Shown: piece by piece, positions 29,377 through 41,034 of the stretch
Layout: each line of letters opens with the position of its first letter
How positions within the stretch are numbered: position 1 is the first letter of the stretch
Notes under the pieces: generated by a model
Databases searched by the model: none
What the model was told of the DNA's origin: nothing
Seen by the model: only the letters and a program-made list of their open reading frames with translations
From: Hygrophila difformis
Lineage: Eukaryota; Streptophyta; Magnoliopsida; Lamiales; Acanthaceae
Direction: 5' to 3'
DNA: 64,000 bases
Assembly: GCA_030278955.1 (NCBI GenBank)
Contig: JAOANR010000006.1
Coordinates: 27,721,763-27,785,762, forward strand
Position numbers and translations under genes: made by a program

Positions 29377-30936
29377 TTCCTTCTTTCAATTATCACAATT
29401 TGCACAAGACAGGTTCTCAATTAATTCTCACTACTTGCACAAAACGACAAAGACAGAGACAGATTCCCAACTTCCACCACTTGTACCTTTCACCAGAAAA
29501 CAATAGAATTTTCACAATTAACAATGACTAATGGATGCACTTTTCACATTTATCAATTCACACAAAATGGACAGATATTCCCACAAGCAATTCACACGAA
29601 GGCAACAGAATACTCACAATTACAGTAAACTCAGACATGCTCTTTTCACGTAAAATCAAAAACCACAGAACCATTCATTACCAGAGCTCAGTGCTTCAAA
29701 AATTGAAAAGAGTTTACCAAGCAAAACATTGGAGGTGGTAGGATTCGCCCTGCTCGGAACAGGGGTGGAGTCGGCGGCGGCACAAAACAGAGAGATGGTG
29801 CGAGTGCTCGCGAGGCAGCGGCGGCCGGCGAGCGAAATCAGTGGGACGAGACAGAGACAGAGGCGGCGGTGCTCCGGTGGACTCGCGAACAGGATGAGAC
29901 AGAGGTGCACGGCAGCTGAAGACGACGGAGGGAGCAGCGGCGCTCGTTCGCGAAAGGGGTGGCGGAGAGAGGTGGGCCGCCGGATCTCGCACAGCGGCGG
30001 CAGCGGTGGTGGCGCTCGCGAACAGTGGCGGAGGCCGATTCGCGGTGGTACGGTGACGGGCGGCGACTGGAGAGCTGAAGACTGAAGATGCGGGCGGCGC
30101 TGGCGTTCGAACACGGAGGAGACGGAGGGAGCGGCGGTGGCAGGAGCGAGCGGCGGTGGCGGCTGGAGGTGGTCGGCGGGATTGGGGAATGAAGGGTAAA
30201 AATGAAATTGGGTGAAGGAAGAGTAAATTGATGTAAGATGAGTAATTTAGGATTTGGGAAAAGTGATAGTGTTTGAGTTATATTTCAGGAAAGTTGGGGT
30301 GAGTTAATCATGGGCATGAATAAAGATAGTGGGGTGCCCAGAAAAATATACCTCAATTCATTTTGATACAGTGGAGTAAGTGAGGCTTAATCATGACCAT
30401 GAATAAGAGTAGGGAGGTTTCCTGAAAATTAAAGCTCAAAAAGGGACCAAATACAGGTAGGCAAATGGAGTTTATCCATGGCCATGACTAAGGGTACAGA
30501 GGGTCCCTGAATTTTTGTTTCCAACACAGGCTTCTATCAAGATCTTAAACATGGGCATGATTAACATGTATGTTCCTTCCTGAATTCAACTTGATTTTTT
30601 TTTAATTTAATTTTATTATTTTTTTATTTTAATTTTTTTTTATTTTTTTATTTTTTTTTAAAACTTCAGCAAGTTATATACTAGTTAATCATGCTCATGA
30701 CTACCAATGGCCTTCTTCACTGAAAATTCCCCTTCACACATCACCACTTGTTTCTTGATCCAAAATTCCATCTTCACATCTACAAAATCATTGACAAAAG
30801 GCTATTAGATATCAAATTTATACCAAAATATATTCATCAATATAGCAAAATATATAGTATTAAAATAGTTAAATTGCTTGGGTTGCCTCCCAAGAAGCGC
30901 TTTGTTTAAAGTCCTTGAGCTAGACTTCTTCCAAAT
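29377..30936 (-). other. Pol-to-ORF spacer with a GC-rich island
   Basis: No proven gene. About 29720-30185 is strongly GC-rich with CGG/CCG and CpG. Open frames on both strands here are composition effects. The island lies just upstream of the downstream gene on the minus strand and is preceded by a pyrimidine-rich stretch, like a plant gene leader, so it may be an internal promoter or captured DNA. The rest is AT-rich, with a T/A run at 30595-30660. The conserved Athila phrase TTGGGAGGCAACCCAAGC appears near 30873-30892 (minus). Confidence 0.5.
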
Positions 30937-32040
30937 TTATCTTCCAATTTGTGCATCAACAAGGGACACCAACTCTATAGGCTCAATTGGAAATCCCTCA
31001 TAATATGGTTTGAGACGGTGCCCATTGACAACAAATTTCTTCTCCGTCTTCAAGCTTTGAATCTCAACTGCACCATAGGAAAATACTTTAGTAACAACAA
31101 ATGGACCAATCCATCTAGAACGTAACTTACCAGGAAAAAGTTTAAGTCTTGAATGATATAAAAGAACTTTTTGGCCAACTTCAAAACTTTTTCTGGAAAT
31201 TTGTTGATCATGGAAGACTCTATTTTTCTCCTTGTAGAGCATAGCATTGTCATATGCCTCATTTCTTATTTCTTCCAGTTCTTGAATTTGTAACTTCCTT
31301 TGGATCCCGGCCTCTTGAAGACGCATGTTGCATTTTTGTACCGCCCAAAATGCCTTGGGTTGTAACTCCACAGGTAGATGACATGGTTTCCCAAACACCA
31401 ACCTATAGGGAGACATCCCTATTGGTGTCTTGTAAGCTGTGCGGTAGGCCCATAATGCATCATCTAGTCTCAAGCTCCAATCTTTTCGATTTGGTTGGAC
31501 CATTTTCTCTAAAATGGACTTGATCTCCCGGTTAGACACCTCTGCTTGTCCATTGGTCTGTGGATGATATGAGGTTGACACTTTATGCAAAACACCATAT
31601 TTCTTGAAAAGAGCTGTGATGGTCTTGTTGCAAAAATGAGTCCCTCTATCACTCACAATGGCTCTTGGCATCCCAAACCTAGCAAATATGTTAGACCTAA
31701 GGAAATCTGCAACCACTTTCGAATCATTAGTCCGGATGGCTTTAGCTTCCACCCATTTAGACACATAATCTACAGACAAGAGAATATATAAATAACCATG
31801 TGAATTAGGGAAAGGACCCATAAAGTCTATACCCCAAACATCAAATATTTCAAGAAACATCATAGGAGTTTGAGGCATTTGATCACGGGAAGAAATATTA
31901 CCTACTCTTTGACATCTATCACATGACTTACAGAATATATATGCATCTTTGAATAGAGTGGGCCAAAAAAATCCACTTTCTAATACCTTCTTCGCAGTTC
32001 TTTGAGGTCCAAAATTTCCCCACATGCCATAGAATGACAA
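30937..32040 (-). pseudogene. Athila integrase
   Basis: A 367-codon frame covering the integrase. The zinc block is present (its N-terminal His lies across the frameshift in the preceding frame; CKSCDRCQ at its end). The core shows Asp in GIDFMGPF, Asp in IVSDRGTHF and Glu in [12 protein letters not shown], with D-35-E spacing. The [15 protein letters not shown]-terminal block is intact. It would insert cDNA at new sites. It is out of frame with the RNase H piece because of a slip near 31990-2015 (a G run), so no full polyprotein can be made from the present text. Confidence 0.88.
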
Positions 32041-32525
32041 AATGCTAGAATGGATTGAAATTCACCTTCATCAACACACCTTCGAATAACTTGATCAGCA
32101 CAACGTTTCCAAAGGTAGGGATCATCCCAAATGTAGTATTGTGCATCACTCTTAAGCTTGTCTCTTTTTGCTTTAGGCCAACCTGTAGGAAATTCATTAG
32201 TAACCAAGAAATTGACTATATCAGCATACCAAGGAGAAATAACAGAGATAGAAAGAAGATGCTCATCAGGAAAGGATTCCCGAATAGGAATCTCATTAGG
32301 TTCAGTGATTATACGACTCAAATGATCAGCAACTAAGTTCTCTGTTCCCTTTTTGTCACGAATTTCAATGTCAAATTCCTGTAAAAGCAAAACCCATCTA
32401 ATCAACCTTGGCTTAGCCTCTTTCTTTGCCATCAAATATCTCAATGCTGCATGATCAGGAAAAACAACTACTTTAGTTCCTAAAAGGATATGATCTAAAT
32501 TTATCCAAAGCAAAAACAACAGCAA
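31980..32525 (-). pseudogene. Athila RNase H C-terminal part and linker
   Basis: A 181-codon frame with the end of gypsy RNase H ([39 protein letters not shown]), followed by the linker to integrase and the first His of the integrase zinc block. It is joined to RT and to integrase only by frameshifts (near 32480 in a TTTT run and near 32000 in a GGGG run). Confidence 0.85.
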
Positions 32526-33851
32526 GCATTTCTTTTTCAGTTGTTGAATAATTTAATTGAGCCCCATTCAATGCTCGGGAAGCATAATAAATGACATGGG
32601 ATGCTCTTCCAATTCTTTGTCCAAAAACAGCCCCTACAGCAGTGTCACTTGCATCGCACATCAACTCAAATTGTAGTTCCCAATTTGGTGGTTGAATCAC
32701 TGGAGGGGTTGTGAGATGTTCTTTCAACTTGTTAAAAGCTTGCTTGCATTGATCATTGAACTCAAATGGCATATCTTTCTGCAGCAATCGAAACAATGGT
32801 GCTCCAATCTTGGAAAAGTCCTTGATGAATCGCCTATAGAAACCTGCATGGCCTAAAAATCCACGAAGTTCTCGCACAGAACAAGGATAAGGTAGAGCAT
32901 CAATTAAATCAACTTTGGACTTATCTACCTCTATACCTTGTGATGACACTTTATGACCTAAAACAATGCCTTGTTCAACCATAAATTGACATTTTTCCCA
33001 ATTCAACACAAGATTAGTTTCAATGCATCGATTTAGAATCAAAGCCAAATTTCCTAGACATTCATCAAAGCTATTACCATGAACACTAAAGTCATCCATA
33101 AATACCTCAATGATTTTCTCAACATATTCAGAAAAAATGCTCATCATACACCTTTGGAATGTGGCTGGGGCGTTGCAAAGTCCAAAAGGCATTCTTCTAT
33201 AAGCAAACACTCCAAATGTGCATGTGAAAGAAGTCTTTTCCTGGTCCCCGGCGCTATTGCAATCTGAAAATATCCTGAAAAACCATCTAGAAAGCAATCA
33301 TAAGCATGTCCAGACAATCTTTCAATCATTTGATCTATGAAAGGGAGAGGAAAATGATCCTTCTTTGTGACACCATTTAGCTTACGGTAATCTATGCACT
33401 GTCTCCACCAAGTTTGCTTACGAACAGGAAGTTTCTCACCATCTTTGTTCTCTTCTACAGTCACTCCAGCTTTCTTTGGGACAACTTGAACAGGACTCAC
33501 CCAACTACTATCTGAGATAGGGTAGATGATGTCTGCATCAAGTAGTTTCATGACTTCTTTCTTCACTACCTCAGTCATAATTGGATTCAACTTCCTTTGA
33601 GCTTGTCTGACTGGCTTGGCATTCTCTTCTAGTGTGATCCCGTGAGTACAAAAGAAGGGATCTATGCCTCTTATATCTGCTATTGTCCATCCAATAGCCG
33701 TTTTGTTATCTCTAAGCACACGAACCAATTTCTCCTCTTGTTCGGTTGTCAACTTTGAAGAGATGATCATCGGCAAAGTCTCTTCATCACCCAAAAACAC
33801 ATATTTCAAATTCTCTGGTAAGGGCTTCGATTCCAATTTAGGTGCCTGCAT
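32473..33851 (-). pseudogene. Athila reverse transcriptase (two frames)
   Basis: Two overlapping frames: 33851-33144 (N-terminal RT: KLNPIMTEVVKKEV, SDSSWVSPVQVVPKK, CIDYRKLNGVTKKDHFPLPF, DGFSGYFQIAIAP) and 33297-32473 (FAYRRMPFGLCNAPATFQRCM, catalytic FMDDFSVHG, RELRGFLGHAGFYRRFIKDF, then the start of RNase H to [19 protein letters not shown]). The one-base slip lies near 33245 in a CCGGGG run. The catalytic Asp pair of FMDD and the upstream Asp of the DGFSGY motif are present. Minus-strand cDNA synthesis is the expected role. Confidence 0.88.
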
Positions 33852-35161
33852 TCAGGAATAAAAATTGGAACTACTTCATACCTTTGTGGCTCTTGAGGAA
33901 GTGAGCCTAATTCTTTAACAACTCTTTGTATTTTCTTGCTCACAGCTATCTCCATTTCATTCTCTAGCTTGTGATGCTCTGTCAAAGCAATTTCCAATTC
34001 ATCCTTGTTGGCTAATTCAAAGGTTTCCTGCACCAAAGGATCAATAACATCAATAGAATATAGAGCTTCAGAATCATCATGATGTTTAATAGCTTCAAAA
34101 AGATTGAAATGAATTTCTTCTCCATCAAATTCCAAGGTAAGTGTGCCTTTCTTCACATCAATCTTTGCTCCTGCAGTGTACATAAAAGGTCTTCCCAACA
34201 AAAGAGGAGGTAGGTTAAAGCAATGAGCATCATTCATGTCCAAAACATAAAAATCAACAGGAAATATAACATCATTAACTTGCACTAACACATCTTCAAG
34301 CATACCATCCGGATAAGCATTTGTTCTATCAGCAAGTTGAATAATAATTCCTGTTTCTTTCAATGGACCTAGATTTAGGGAATCATACATTGATCTTGGC
34401 ATAACATTTATCGCAGCACCTAAATCTAACATGGCTTTGCTCACCTCTTTTGTTCTAATTTTGCAAGGATTTGAAAACATACCCGGATCACCTGTTTTAG
34501 GTGGGATCTTTCTTTTTATAACTGCAGAGACACTCTCACCTGCTATTATGTGCTCATCTCCCCGAAGTTTCCTTTTGTTGGTACACAATTCCTTCAAGAA
34601 CTTTGCATACTTGGGGATTTGATTTATAGCTTCCAAAAGTGGAATGTTCAACTCAACTTTTTTGAAGATTTCAAGCATCTCTTTCCTTTTGTCAAACTTT
34701 GGGGGCTTCTTTAACCTGTCAGGAAAAGGAGGTACTTTAGTTTGATATGAAGGAATTGAATTAGAATTTACCTTGTTAGAAGTTTCTGCCTCCTTTTCAA
34801 TCTCCTTCTCAATTTGTTCTTCATTTTGCTCCTTTGAAATTGGAGGTGGACCTTGAACTTCCTTTCCACTCCTCAAAATCATAGCACTCACGTTCTTTGG
34901 ATTTGGCTCGGGTTGAGCTGGCCACTTTCCTTTCTCTCAAATTTGCCTAACTTCCTCAGACACTTGATTCATTTGGCTTTGTAATTTTTCAATACTTGCC
35001 TTCGTGTCTTGTTGAAATTGCAAAGTTGATGTGGCCATGGATTTCACTAATTCTTCCAAAGATGGACTTGAACTTGTTGTAGCTTGAGGTGGTTGCCTTT
35101 CATATTGACGAGGAGGGTGCACTTGTTGTGGTGCTGCAGATGGATGATTTTGTTGTTGATG
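33806..35161 (-). pseudogene. Athila gag tail and protease region
   Basis: Continues in the gag frame after the TAA at 35162-35164, with a second stop (TGA) at 34937-34939. Then comes a 361-codon frame with the typical SAMILRSGKEVQGPP linker and an aspartic protease region: MLDLGAAINVMPRSMYDSL (active-site DLGA), then LLLGRPFMYTAGAKIDV. It ends at 33806, where the RT frame takes over after a one-base slip near 33850. The protease would cut the polyprotein. Confidence 0.85.
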
Positions 35162-36322
35162 TTAATTGCCATACCGAAGATTTGGATGGTCTCTCCAACC
35201 TGGATTGTAGGTATTGGAATAGGGATTATACTGTGGACGTCTGTTGGAATATTCAAGTGCATTCACATCCACCGGTGTATCTTCTTGCAAGGTTGGGCAG
35301 GCATCAGTTTGATGTTCTGGACTTGTACAAATACCACATGCCTTCACCTGGACAGTTGGCTTTATACTTCCTGTGGCCATCTTTCGAACAAAGCTTGTCA
35401 ACTCTGAAAGTTGTTGTTGCATTGTTTTCATTGAAGAATCACCACTTGGCATATTAGTTGGCATTGCATCCCTTGTGCCAAACTGTTGAGTATTCTCTGC
35501 CATTCGATCAATCAACTCCCAGGCTTGTGTTGGAGTCTTATTCACCAAAGCTCCTCCACTTGCAGCATCAATGATGTTCCTGTCCATCAACAAAAAACCA
35601 TCATAGAAGTATTGAATTAACAATTGGGGTGGGATTTGATGTTGAGGACATTTAATTATAAGCCTGTTAAACCGCTCCCAGTATTCATGGAGCGTTTCAC
35701 CTGATTGTTGTTTGATGCCACATATTTCCTTCCTCAAATTTGCAGCTCTTGAGGCTGGGAAATACTTCTCCAAGAACTTTCTTTTCATGTCTGTCCATAT
35801 TGTAATGCTACCTGCTGGAAGATAGTAGAGCCAATCTTTTGCACTCCCCTTCAATGAAAATGGAAATGCCCTCAATTTGATTTGTTCATCTGTTACTCCA
35901 TGGGGCTTCATGCTTGAACATACAACATCAAATTCCTGGAGATGCTTGTGAGGCTCTTCACCTGCAAGACCATTAAATTCAGGCAACAAATGGATCAATC
36001 CAGATTTTAATTCAAAGGGAGTTTCATCATCAATTGAAGGAAATGTAATGCATAAAGGCTGCTGTGTTAAGTCAGGAGCAGCCAACTCCATCAATGTGCG
36101 GTTATCTTCAGCCATGACAATGTTTTTTTCTTCTAAATATTCTGTATCACTTCCTTCACCACTTGAACTAGAAGTGTCTAGCTCTGTAGCCAATGATAAA
36201 CCAGAAGTTGATGTAGAAACTTTAGATTTTTTTCTTAACTTAGCTTCCCTTGTCAATCTACGAGCTGTCTTCTCAATCTCTGGATCAAATATCAACTCAC
36301 CTGTACGAGAAGAACGAGGCAT
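35162..36322 (-). pseudogene. Athila gag
   Basis: Starts at ATG 36322 (MPRSSRTGELIFDPEIE; the open frame reaches 36340 but without a better start) and runs to a TAA at 35162. The gag core is present (LLPEFNGLAGEEPHKHLQEF, LRAFPFSLKGSAKDWLYYLP, KFLEKYFPASRAANLRKEI), as is the zinc knuckle CGICTSPEHQTDAC (C-x2-C-x4-H-x4-C). The stop is followed in the same frame by gag-like Gln/Pro-rich text, so it is probably a nonsense mutation rather than the natural end. It forms the RNA-packaging shell. Confidence 0.85.
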
Positions 36323-36392
36323 AAACAAGGAAAATACCAATTACAACTAAAAAGATAGAAAATATCACAGAATTTAGTGGTTGAACGCCAAT

Positions 36393-36409
36393 CCCCGGCA
36401 ACGGCGCCA
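36393..36409 (-). promoter_or_regulatory. Primer-binding site, tRNA-Asp
   Basis: Minus strand TGGCGCCGTTGCCGGGG, five bases after the 5' LTR end. It matches the tRNA-Asp(GUC) type primer site usual for Athila-like plant elements. Confidence 0.9.
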
Positions 36410-36414
36410 AAATT

Positions 36415-37798
36415 TGACAGCTTGTCGTATAGCAGCAAAAGATAATTTAATTCCTGTGTCACAAAGTACAAAATAAATATAGTATAGTAGTGACAAGGGT
36501 CGAGTCCTCAGGGATTGGATTACAACATTTTCATAATATATACAATAGTTTAAAAGGGGGGTTTTAGCATTGTCACAAGATTATGATAACAAGATTAAGA
36601 AAACAAAGAGGTACACAAGCAAATAAATACCAAGGGAGTTCAAGAGCATAGGATTGAAAATAAGATTGGATTTAACTTATGGAATTAAAAGCCTCTAGTT
36701 CAAAGAATGATTTGGAATGGCAATTGGGATAGATCATCGATGCATAAACATGATACAAGTTAATAAACCGGTTATAGTTGTCAGGTCCGCTTAGACAACC
36801 AACTTTTCCTTACAGATTAGACAATTAAGGTACGCCCGTTAATTATCCCTAATCGAATCAACATTCCTAGGTACGCCCATAGAAAATATTGTTCAATTGC
36901 ATTAGAATTTAGAAAAGCCCGATTCAAACCAATTACTACCTACGCGGAGTAATTCCCAATTTGATTACACAATTCCCCGGGAAGGAACTAATCAACCCGG
37001 TTGCCACCTATTCAATTCAAGTACAATTACGGATACCCAAATTAAATTGGCATTCAACTATTAATCTAGGCAAACATTTGGATCCAAAAACATTCATCCA
37101 AATTAATAATCATCAACCCTAAATATAGGAATTGCATAAATATCAACAAACATCAAGTTTCATAGTCACAAAATACATCATCTCACAAATTCCAAAAGCC
37201 ATTCTCAATCAAGTCTTTAAACTAGAGGAAATGAAAAACTACTCTAAATCCATAGAAGAGAAAACAAAATAAAGAAGAGATACAACCAAATTCCAAATAT
37301 CAAAGATGGGAAGAACTTGATTTGGCCTCCTCCTTCTTTTTCTTTCTTTTTCTTCTTCTTTCTTTTTTTCTTCCTGCTCCTCTCTTTCTATCTGGTTTCT
37401 TTTTTCTTCTCCTTTCAAAAGTCTTTTTTTTTCTCAAAAGTCTCATGCTCTCCTTTTCAATCTTTTCCAAAAGTCTTTCCTCATCCTCAAAAGTCTTCTC
37501 CTCTCCTTTTCAAGTGAAAGTGACCACTCCCCAATTCTCTTCTTTTAATTGTCATTCCTTTAATTGTGTAATGGCTTGGGCCCATGGACTTGGGTCTTCT
37601 ACCTAGTCATGGCCATGACTAGGGAAGTCATGGTTGCCTGTCTCCTTCTTTCTTTTTTCCACTTTGCTCTAATTTTTCCATTGCCATGCCATCCTCCTAA
37701 AAACAACAAAACAAACACAACAAGAGTAAAGTGCTACCAAAACACCACATAAACATCCAAAACAAATGTCATTAACAAGCACAAAATTCACACTATCA
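36415..37798 (-). repeat. 5' LTR of the Athila element
   Basis: 1384 bp, about 99% identical by eye to the other LTR. The length difference comes mainly from the T/C-rich tract at 37330-37430. Confidence 0.93.
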
Positions 37799-39213
37799 AA
37801 ACGAGAAATTTATAAGAGATTTAAATTAAATCCTTGTTAAATTGTGTTTCAGTTTATATCAATTTATTTAATTACCTTGCAAGTTATATCTGTGATCATT
37901 TGGAATCCATACTTTTGATTTATACAATTAAATTCCATTAGTTAGTCGAGTTAATTCATATAGAGTATGCAATCGTGCTAAAGGTAACTCAACTCTTTTC
38001 TTAATTAATTAAAGGCTTTGAAACCCCATTATTGTATGCTAAGGGTTAACTTACTCAGCATGTTTATGCTGACAAAAATGTTGTCTCTTTTTTTTTTGAG
38101 TATGAAGAATATGCATGAACATATGCATGCATGGGATTATTTTGGGGAAACACTATTTGTTTATTTTTTTTTTGTTACATGAACTGCATAGCGGGCCTGT
38201 TTAACCCGTGTTTTGGCCATGTTGGCCCTATTTATATTTCCGCTGCTATATCTATACTTAAATATTACATTCCGCTGCAACTTAGATAATACTATGTAAT
38301 GAATTTTTACTATCTATTATTGAATGGGCTGTTTGAAATGTTTTAAATTCTGAAAAACCATAGCATTGCATCTCTCTAGCAAGCTCGAAGAAGTCGTGTC
38401 TTGCTAGGGAGGTGTGACGATAACATCCCGGCCTGGGTTATCAAAACCGGGGTGTTACAGATTTATTCGAAGACATGAATATCGATGTTTAAGTAACTTT
38501 GAAAAGGGATCATGTGGGGAGCACACTCAAAGAAACTAAACATGATATTAGACAAAATGTTGAGTAAGTGCCAACGAAATACTCCAACGGGAGAAGTTTG
38601 TTTTTGAATTTTAAATTCAGTTTATTTCAAAACTTAAATGAATAAGTGTGGCTGTCCAATTCAAGTTTGCAATTTGAATGAAAAGACTCCACCGGAAGTT
38701 GTCTTCAGATTTGCAATTTAAATTTCAATTTGAATGAATGGACGGCAATGCATTGAAATTCAAATGGATACGGTTGCAACTTAAATCAAAGGTTACAACC
38801 TTTGGCTCAACAAACATATGTCTGCTCAATTTCTATAAATAGCATAAGATTGTCTTCATTTGATCAGATTTTCAAGTATCATCGAGATCAATGAAATAGC
38901 ATAATACGCACTTCTTTGCTCAAGTCTGCTGGAATAATTCATCATCCTACATACACTATTTCTTATTTTTTTCTACTTGCTCTCGTTGGAACGCTTACAA
39001 CGTGAGTGTTTACTTTGTTGTATCCATATACAAATTTCATGAAACCCAATGCGTAATGTGGGGTTGAAATATTATATAACGAAAGCTTTCAAGCGCCTCA
39101 AAGTAAATCCAAGATCGTGACATTCCTATGTTTTGTTCTTACCCCGTGTCTACAATGTTTTAATTTTATTGTTATATATTATTAAACATTGCTACACATC
39201 AAATTTTCTAACA

Positions 39214-39845
39214 AAAATTTCATTTTTCCTTTCTCTAAATTGTGAACATTATATCAGTGGCATTAAATTTTACCAAATGTATAAACCTAAATAATTTAGA
39301 TGAGTTCATATATTTTGAAAAACCAGAATATTGTACTAGAAGCCATAGACTACATTACAACTCACTATATTTTTCTTCTGCAAAATTCCTATGTTTACAT
39401 GCATTACAACAGCATAATTTACTAGAACATCGCAATATCGCATTGCCAAACTTGCATAATTCAGATATTAATATCAATACAAATTCAAATATTTCAACAG
39501 CATATCCTTCATCTAGAAGCTTATTTGCATAGCCACATTCGCAACAATAAAGTTACATTTGGTAGAAGATAATCCATTTATATTATACTATTAATGTATT
39601 TTTAAATTTTCTAAACCCACTTGTAAAAGGTATAAATGTCCCGAAAATTTTGAATCATTTTCATTAACTACGCCCACACTAACTCACACAATCTAGTGGC
39701 CAACTAGATTAGGCTTGTTAGTGCGAGGGTAGATAGTAACAAATCTTATACGTACAACGGAAGCAGCAATAACCAAAACTTAAAGTAAACCAGACATACA
39801 TACATGGGCATCAATGAATATCATAACAAATATATAAAGCCATAA
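39214..39845 (+). other. AT-rich flank, nothing recognised
   Basis: A 96-codon frame at 39242-39532 exists, but it has no motif and the composition of AT-rich intergenic DNA. I see no gene, repeat or element border here. Confidence 0.5.
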
Positions 39846-39853
39846 ATTATATT

Positions 39854-40853
39854 TAGAGCTGTAAACGAGCCGAACCGAACCGAGCTTCAAGTGTTTGAGC
39901 TCTGTTCGTTAAGCTTAACGAACGAACACGAACCGAGCCAAAAATCTTAACGAGCCAATTTTCATGTTTGAGCTCTGTTCGTTTAACCTTACGAACGAGC
40001 TAATAACGAACGAACACGAGCCTAGTTGAGCTCAGTTAACGAACCATTTATTTTATTAATAAATTTATTTGTTTTAGAATTAAATTAGGTGTGAAAATGT
40101 AATGTATATTGTAATAATCCCTCCGTCCCACGAAGTTTGACCCCTATTCCTTTTTTGGGTGTCCCACGAAGTTTGATTCCTTTCTCTTTTTAGAAAAATT
40201 AAATTAATATAAGTTTGATTAGAAACTTAATTATTGTCAAATTACATTAAAAATACTTACTTTTACTATTCTGCACAAATTCCAATGCATATTTACTTTC
40301 CTACACAAAGTCCCCTATATTTCTTTAATTTCTTAATATTAAAAAATTGATACAAATAAAAATTGTATAAAATATATATTCTAAAACTACATGATTAGAC
40401 GATTCTAACAAGACCACACTTGAATATTTTTCTCTAATTACATCATTACGATAATATTAAGTCAAAGTTAAACAATAAACAGTATCAAAATTCATTAGAA
40501 TCTTAAACACAAATACTCACACCACTTTAATTACTAAACTTCACTACCTAAATTACCGTGCCCAAAAGAAAGGGTTCAATCTTCGCGGGACGGAGGGAGT
40601 ATAATTTATGAGAGAAATGTGAAATTAATAAAAATGAAAAATGGAAAGAACAACTAGATAAAATATTTATTTTTTATAATATATATTCCATTAAAAAAGA
40701 ATTCCAAACTGTTTGCGAACTTAACGAACGAACACACAAACCAAATTATGTGTTTGAGCTCGGTTCGCTTAACTTACCGAACGAGCTGTTAACGAACGAA
40801 CACGTATCGAAACGAGCTCAGCTCACGAACTGTTTGTTCTATTTACAGCTCTA
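39854..40853. mobile_element. Non-autonomous hAT-type transposon
   Basis: Ends TAGAGCTGTAAA and TTTACAGCTCTA are inverted repeats. An exact 8-bp target duplication ATTATATT lies at 39846-39853 and 40854-40861. Both flanks inside the ends carry many copies of AACGAACGAACACG-like text in both orientations, as expected for subterminal transposase-binding motifs. No transposase ORF is present. 1000 bp including the nested MITE. Confidence 0.9.
40117..40599. mobile_element. Stowaway-type MITE nested in the hAT element
   Basis: The ends ATCCCTCCGTCCCACGAAG and its inverse CTTCGCGGGACGGAGGGAG are the standard Stowaway (Tc1/mariner) terminal repeats. TA duplications lie at 40115-40116 and 40600-40601. 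483 bp, AT-rich, no ORF. Confidence 0.9.
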
Positions 40854-41034
40854 ATTATATTCAGGCTACAAACCCAAAACCAATACTTTGGCCCGTTGGT
40901 CCAATATCAAGCATTTCTAAGGCACACGGCCCAATATCAAGAAATCCTAAGGCACACACCAATAGAGTTATGAAGTACTACTATATAACAATAAACCTAT
41001 ATTGCACACTGACCACTTTATCCTACTACACAAT

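Larger units (their letters stand above)
25075..37798 (-). mobile_element. Athila-type Ty3/gypsy element, complete 12.7-kb insertion
   Basis: A full-length insertion with 5-bp TSD AAACG (25070-25074 and 37799-37803) and LTRs TGACAGC to ACTATCA as read on the + strand. Order on the minus strand: 5' LTR (37798-36415), tRNA-Asp primer site, gag, protease, RT, RNase H, integrase, GC-rich spacer, Athila ORF-1-type gene, polypurine tracts, 3' LTR (26443-25075). The LTRs differ by only about a dozen substitutions plus T-tract length changes, so it is young. Gag has two stops and pol has several frameshifts, so it seems non-autonomous, unless the slips are assembly errors. Confidence 0.93.
18190..38459 (+). 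mobile_element. Gag-only LTR element (TR-GAG type), second LTR interrupted
   Basis: LTR element with termini TGTAATACCC and GGGTGTTACA and TSD GATTT at 18185-18189 and 38460-38464. The left LTR is 18190-20910 (2721 bp). The right LTR is 22997-38459, which is about 2734 bp once the Athila insert and its TSD are removed. The interior (20911-22996, only 2.1 kb) encodes a gag but no protease, RT or integrase. This matches the published class of TR-GAG non-autonomous elements. The gag and iMet-type primer site point to a chromovirus-like parent. By eye the LTRs differ by a few percent, so it is older than the Athila insert. Confidence 0.85.
22997..38459 (+). repeat. Right LTR of the gag-only element (interrupted)
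   Basis: Same order as the left LTR, including the 64-bp duplicated start (22997 and 23061). It is split after 25074, ten bases past its TATAAAAG box (25058-25065), by the Athila element and resumes at 37804. It ends GGGTGTTACA at 38459. Relative to the left LTR it has an extra GC-rich insertion near 23435-23455 and scattered substitutions. Confidence 0.85.
18161..39213 (+). mobile_element. Copia 3' LTR, split by nested insertion
   Basis: It starts TGTTGGACA right after the polypurine tract and ends TTTTCTAACA at 39213, forming short inverted ends. The sequence is interrupted at 18189 by the gag-only element and resumes at 38465. Without the insert and one TSD copy it is about 778 bp. A TATA box (CTATAAATAGC, about 38831-38841) with a leader-like stretch lies in the resumed part. 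This LTR is the target site of the later insertions. Confidence 0.78.
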
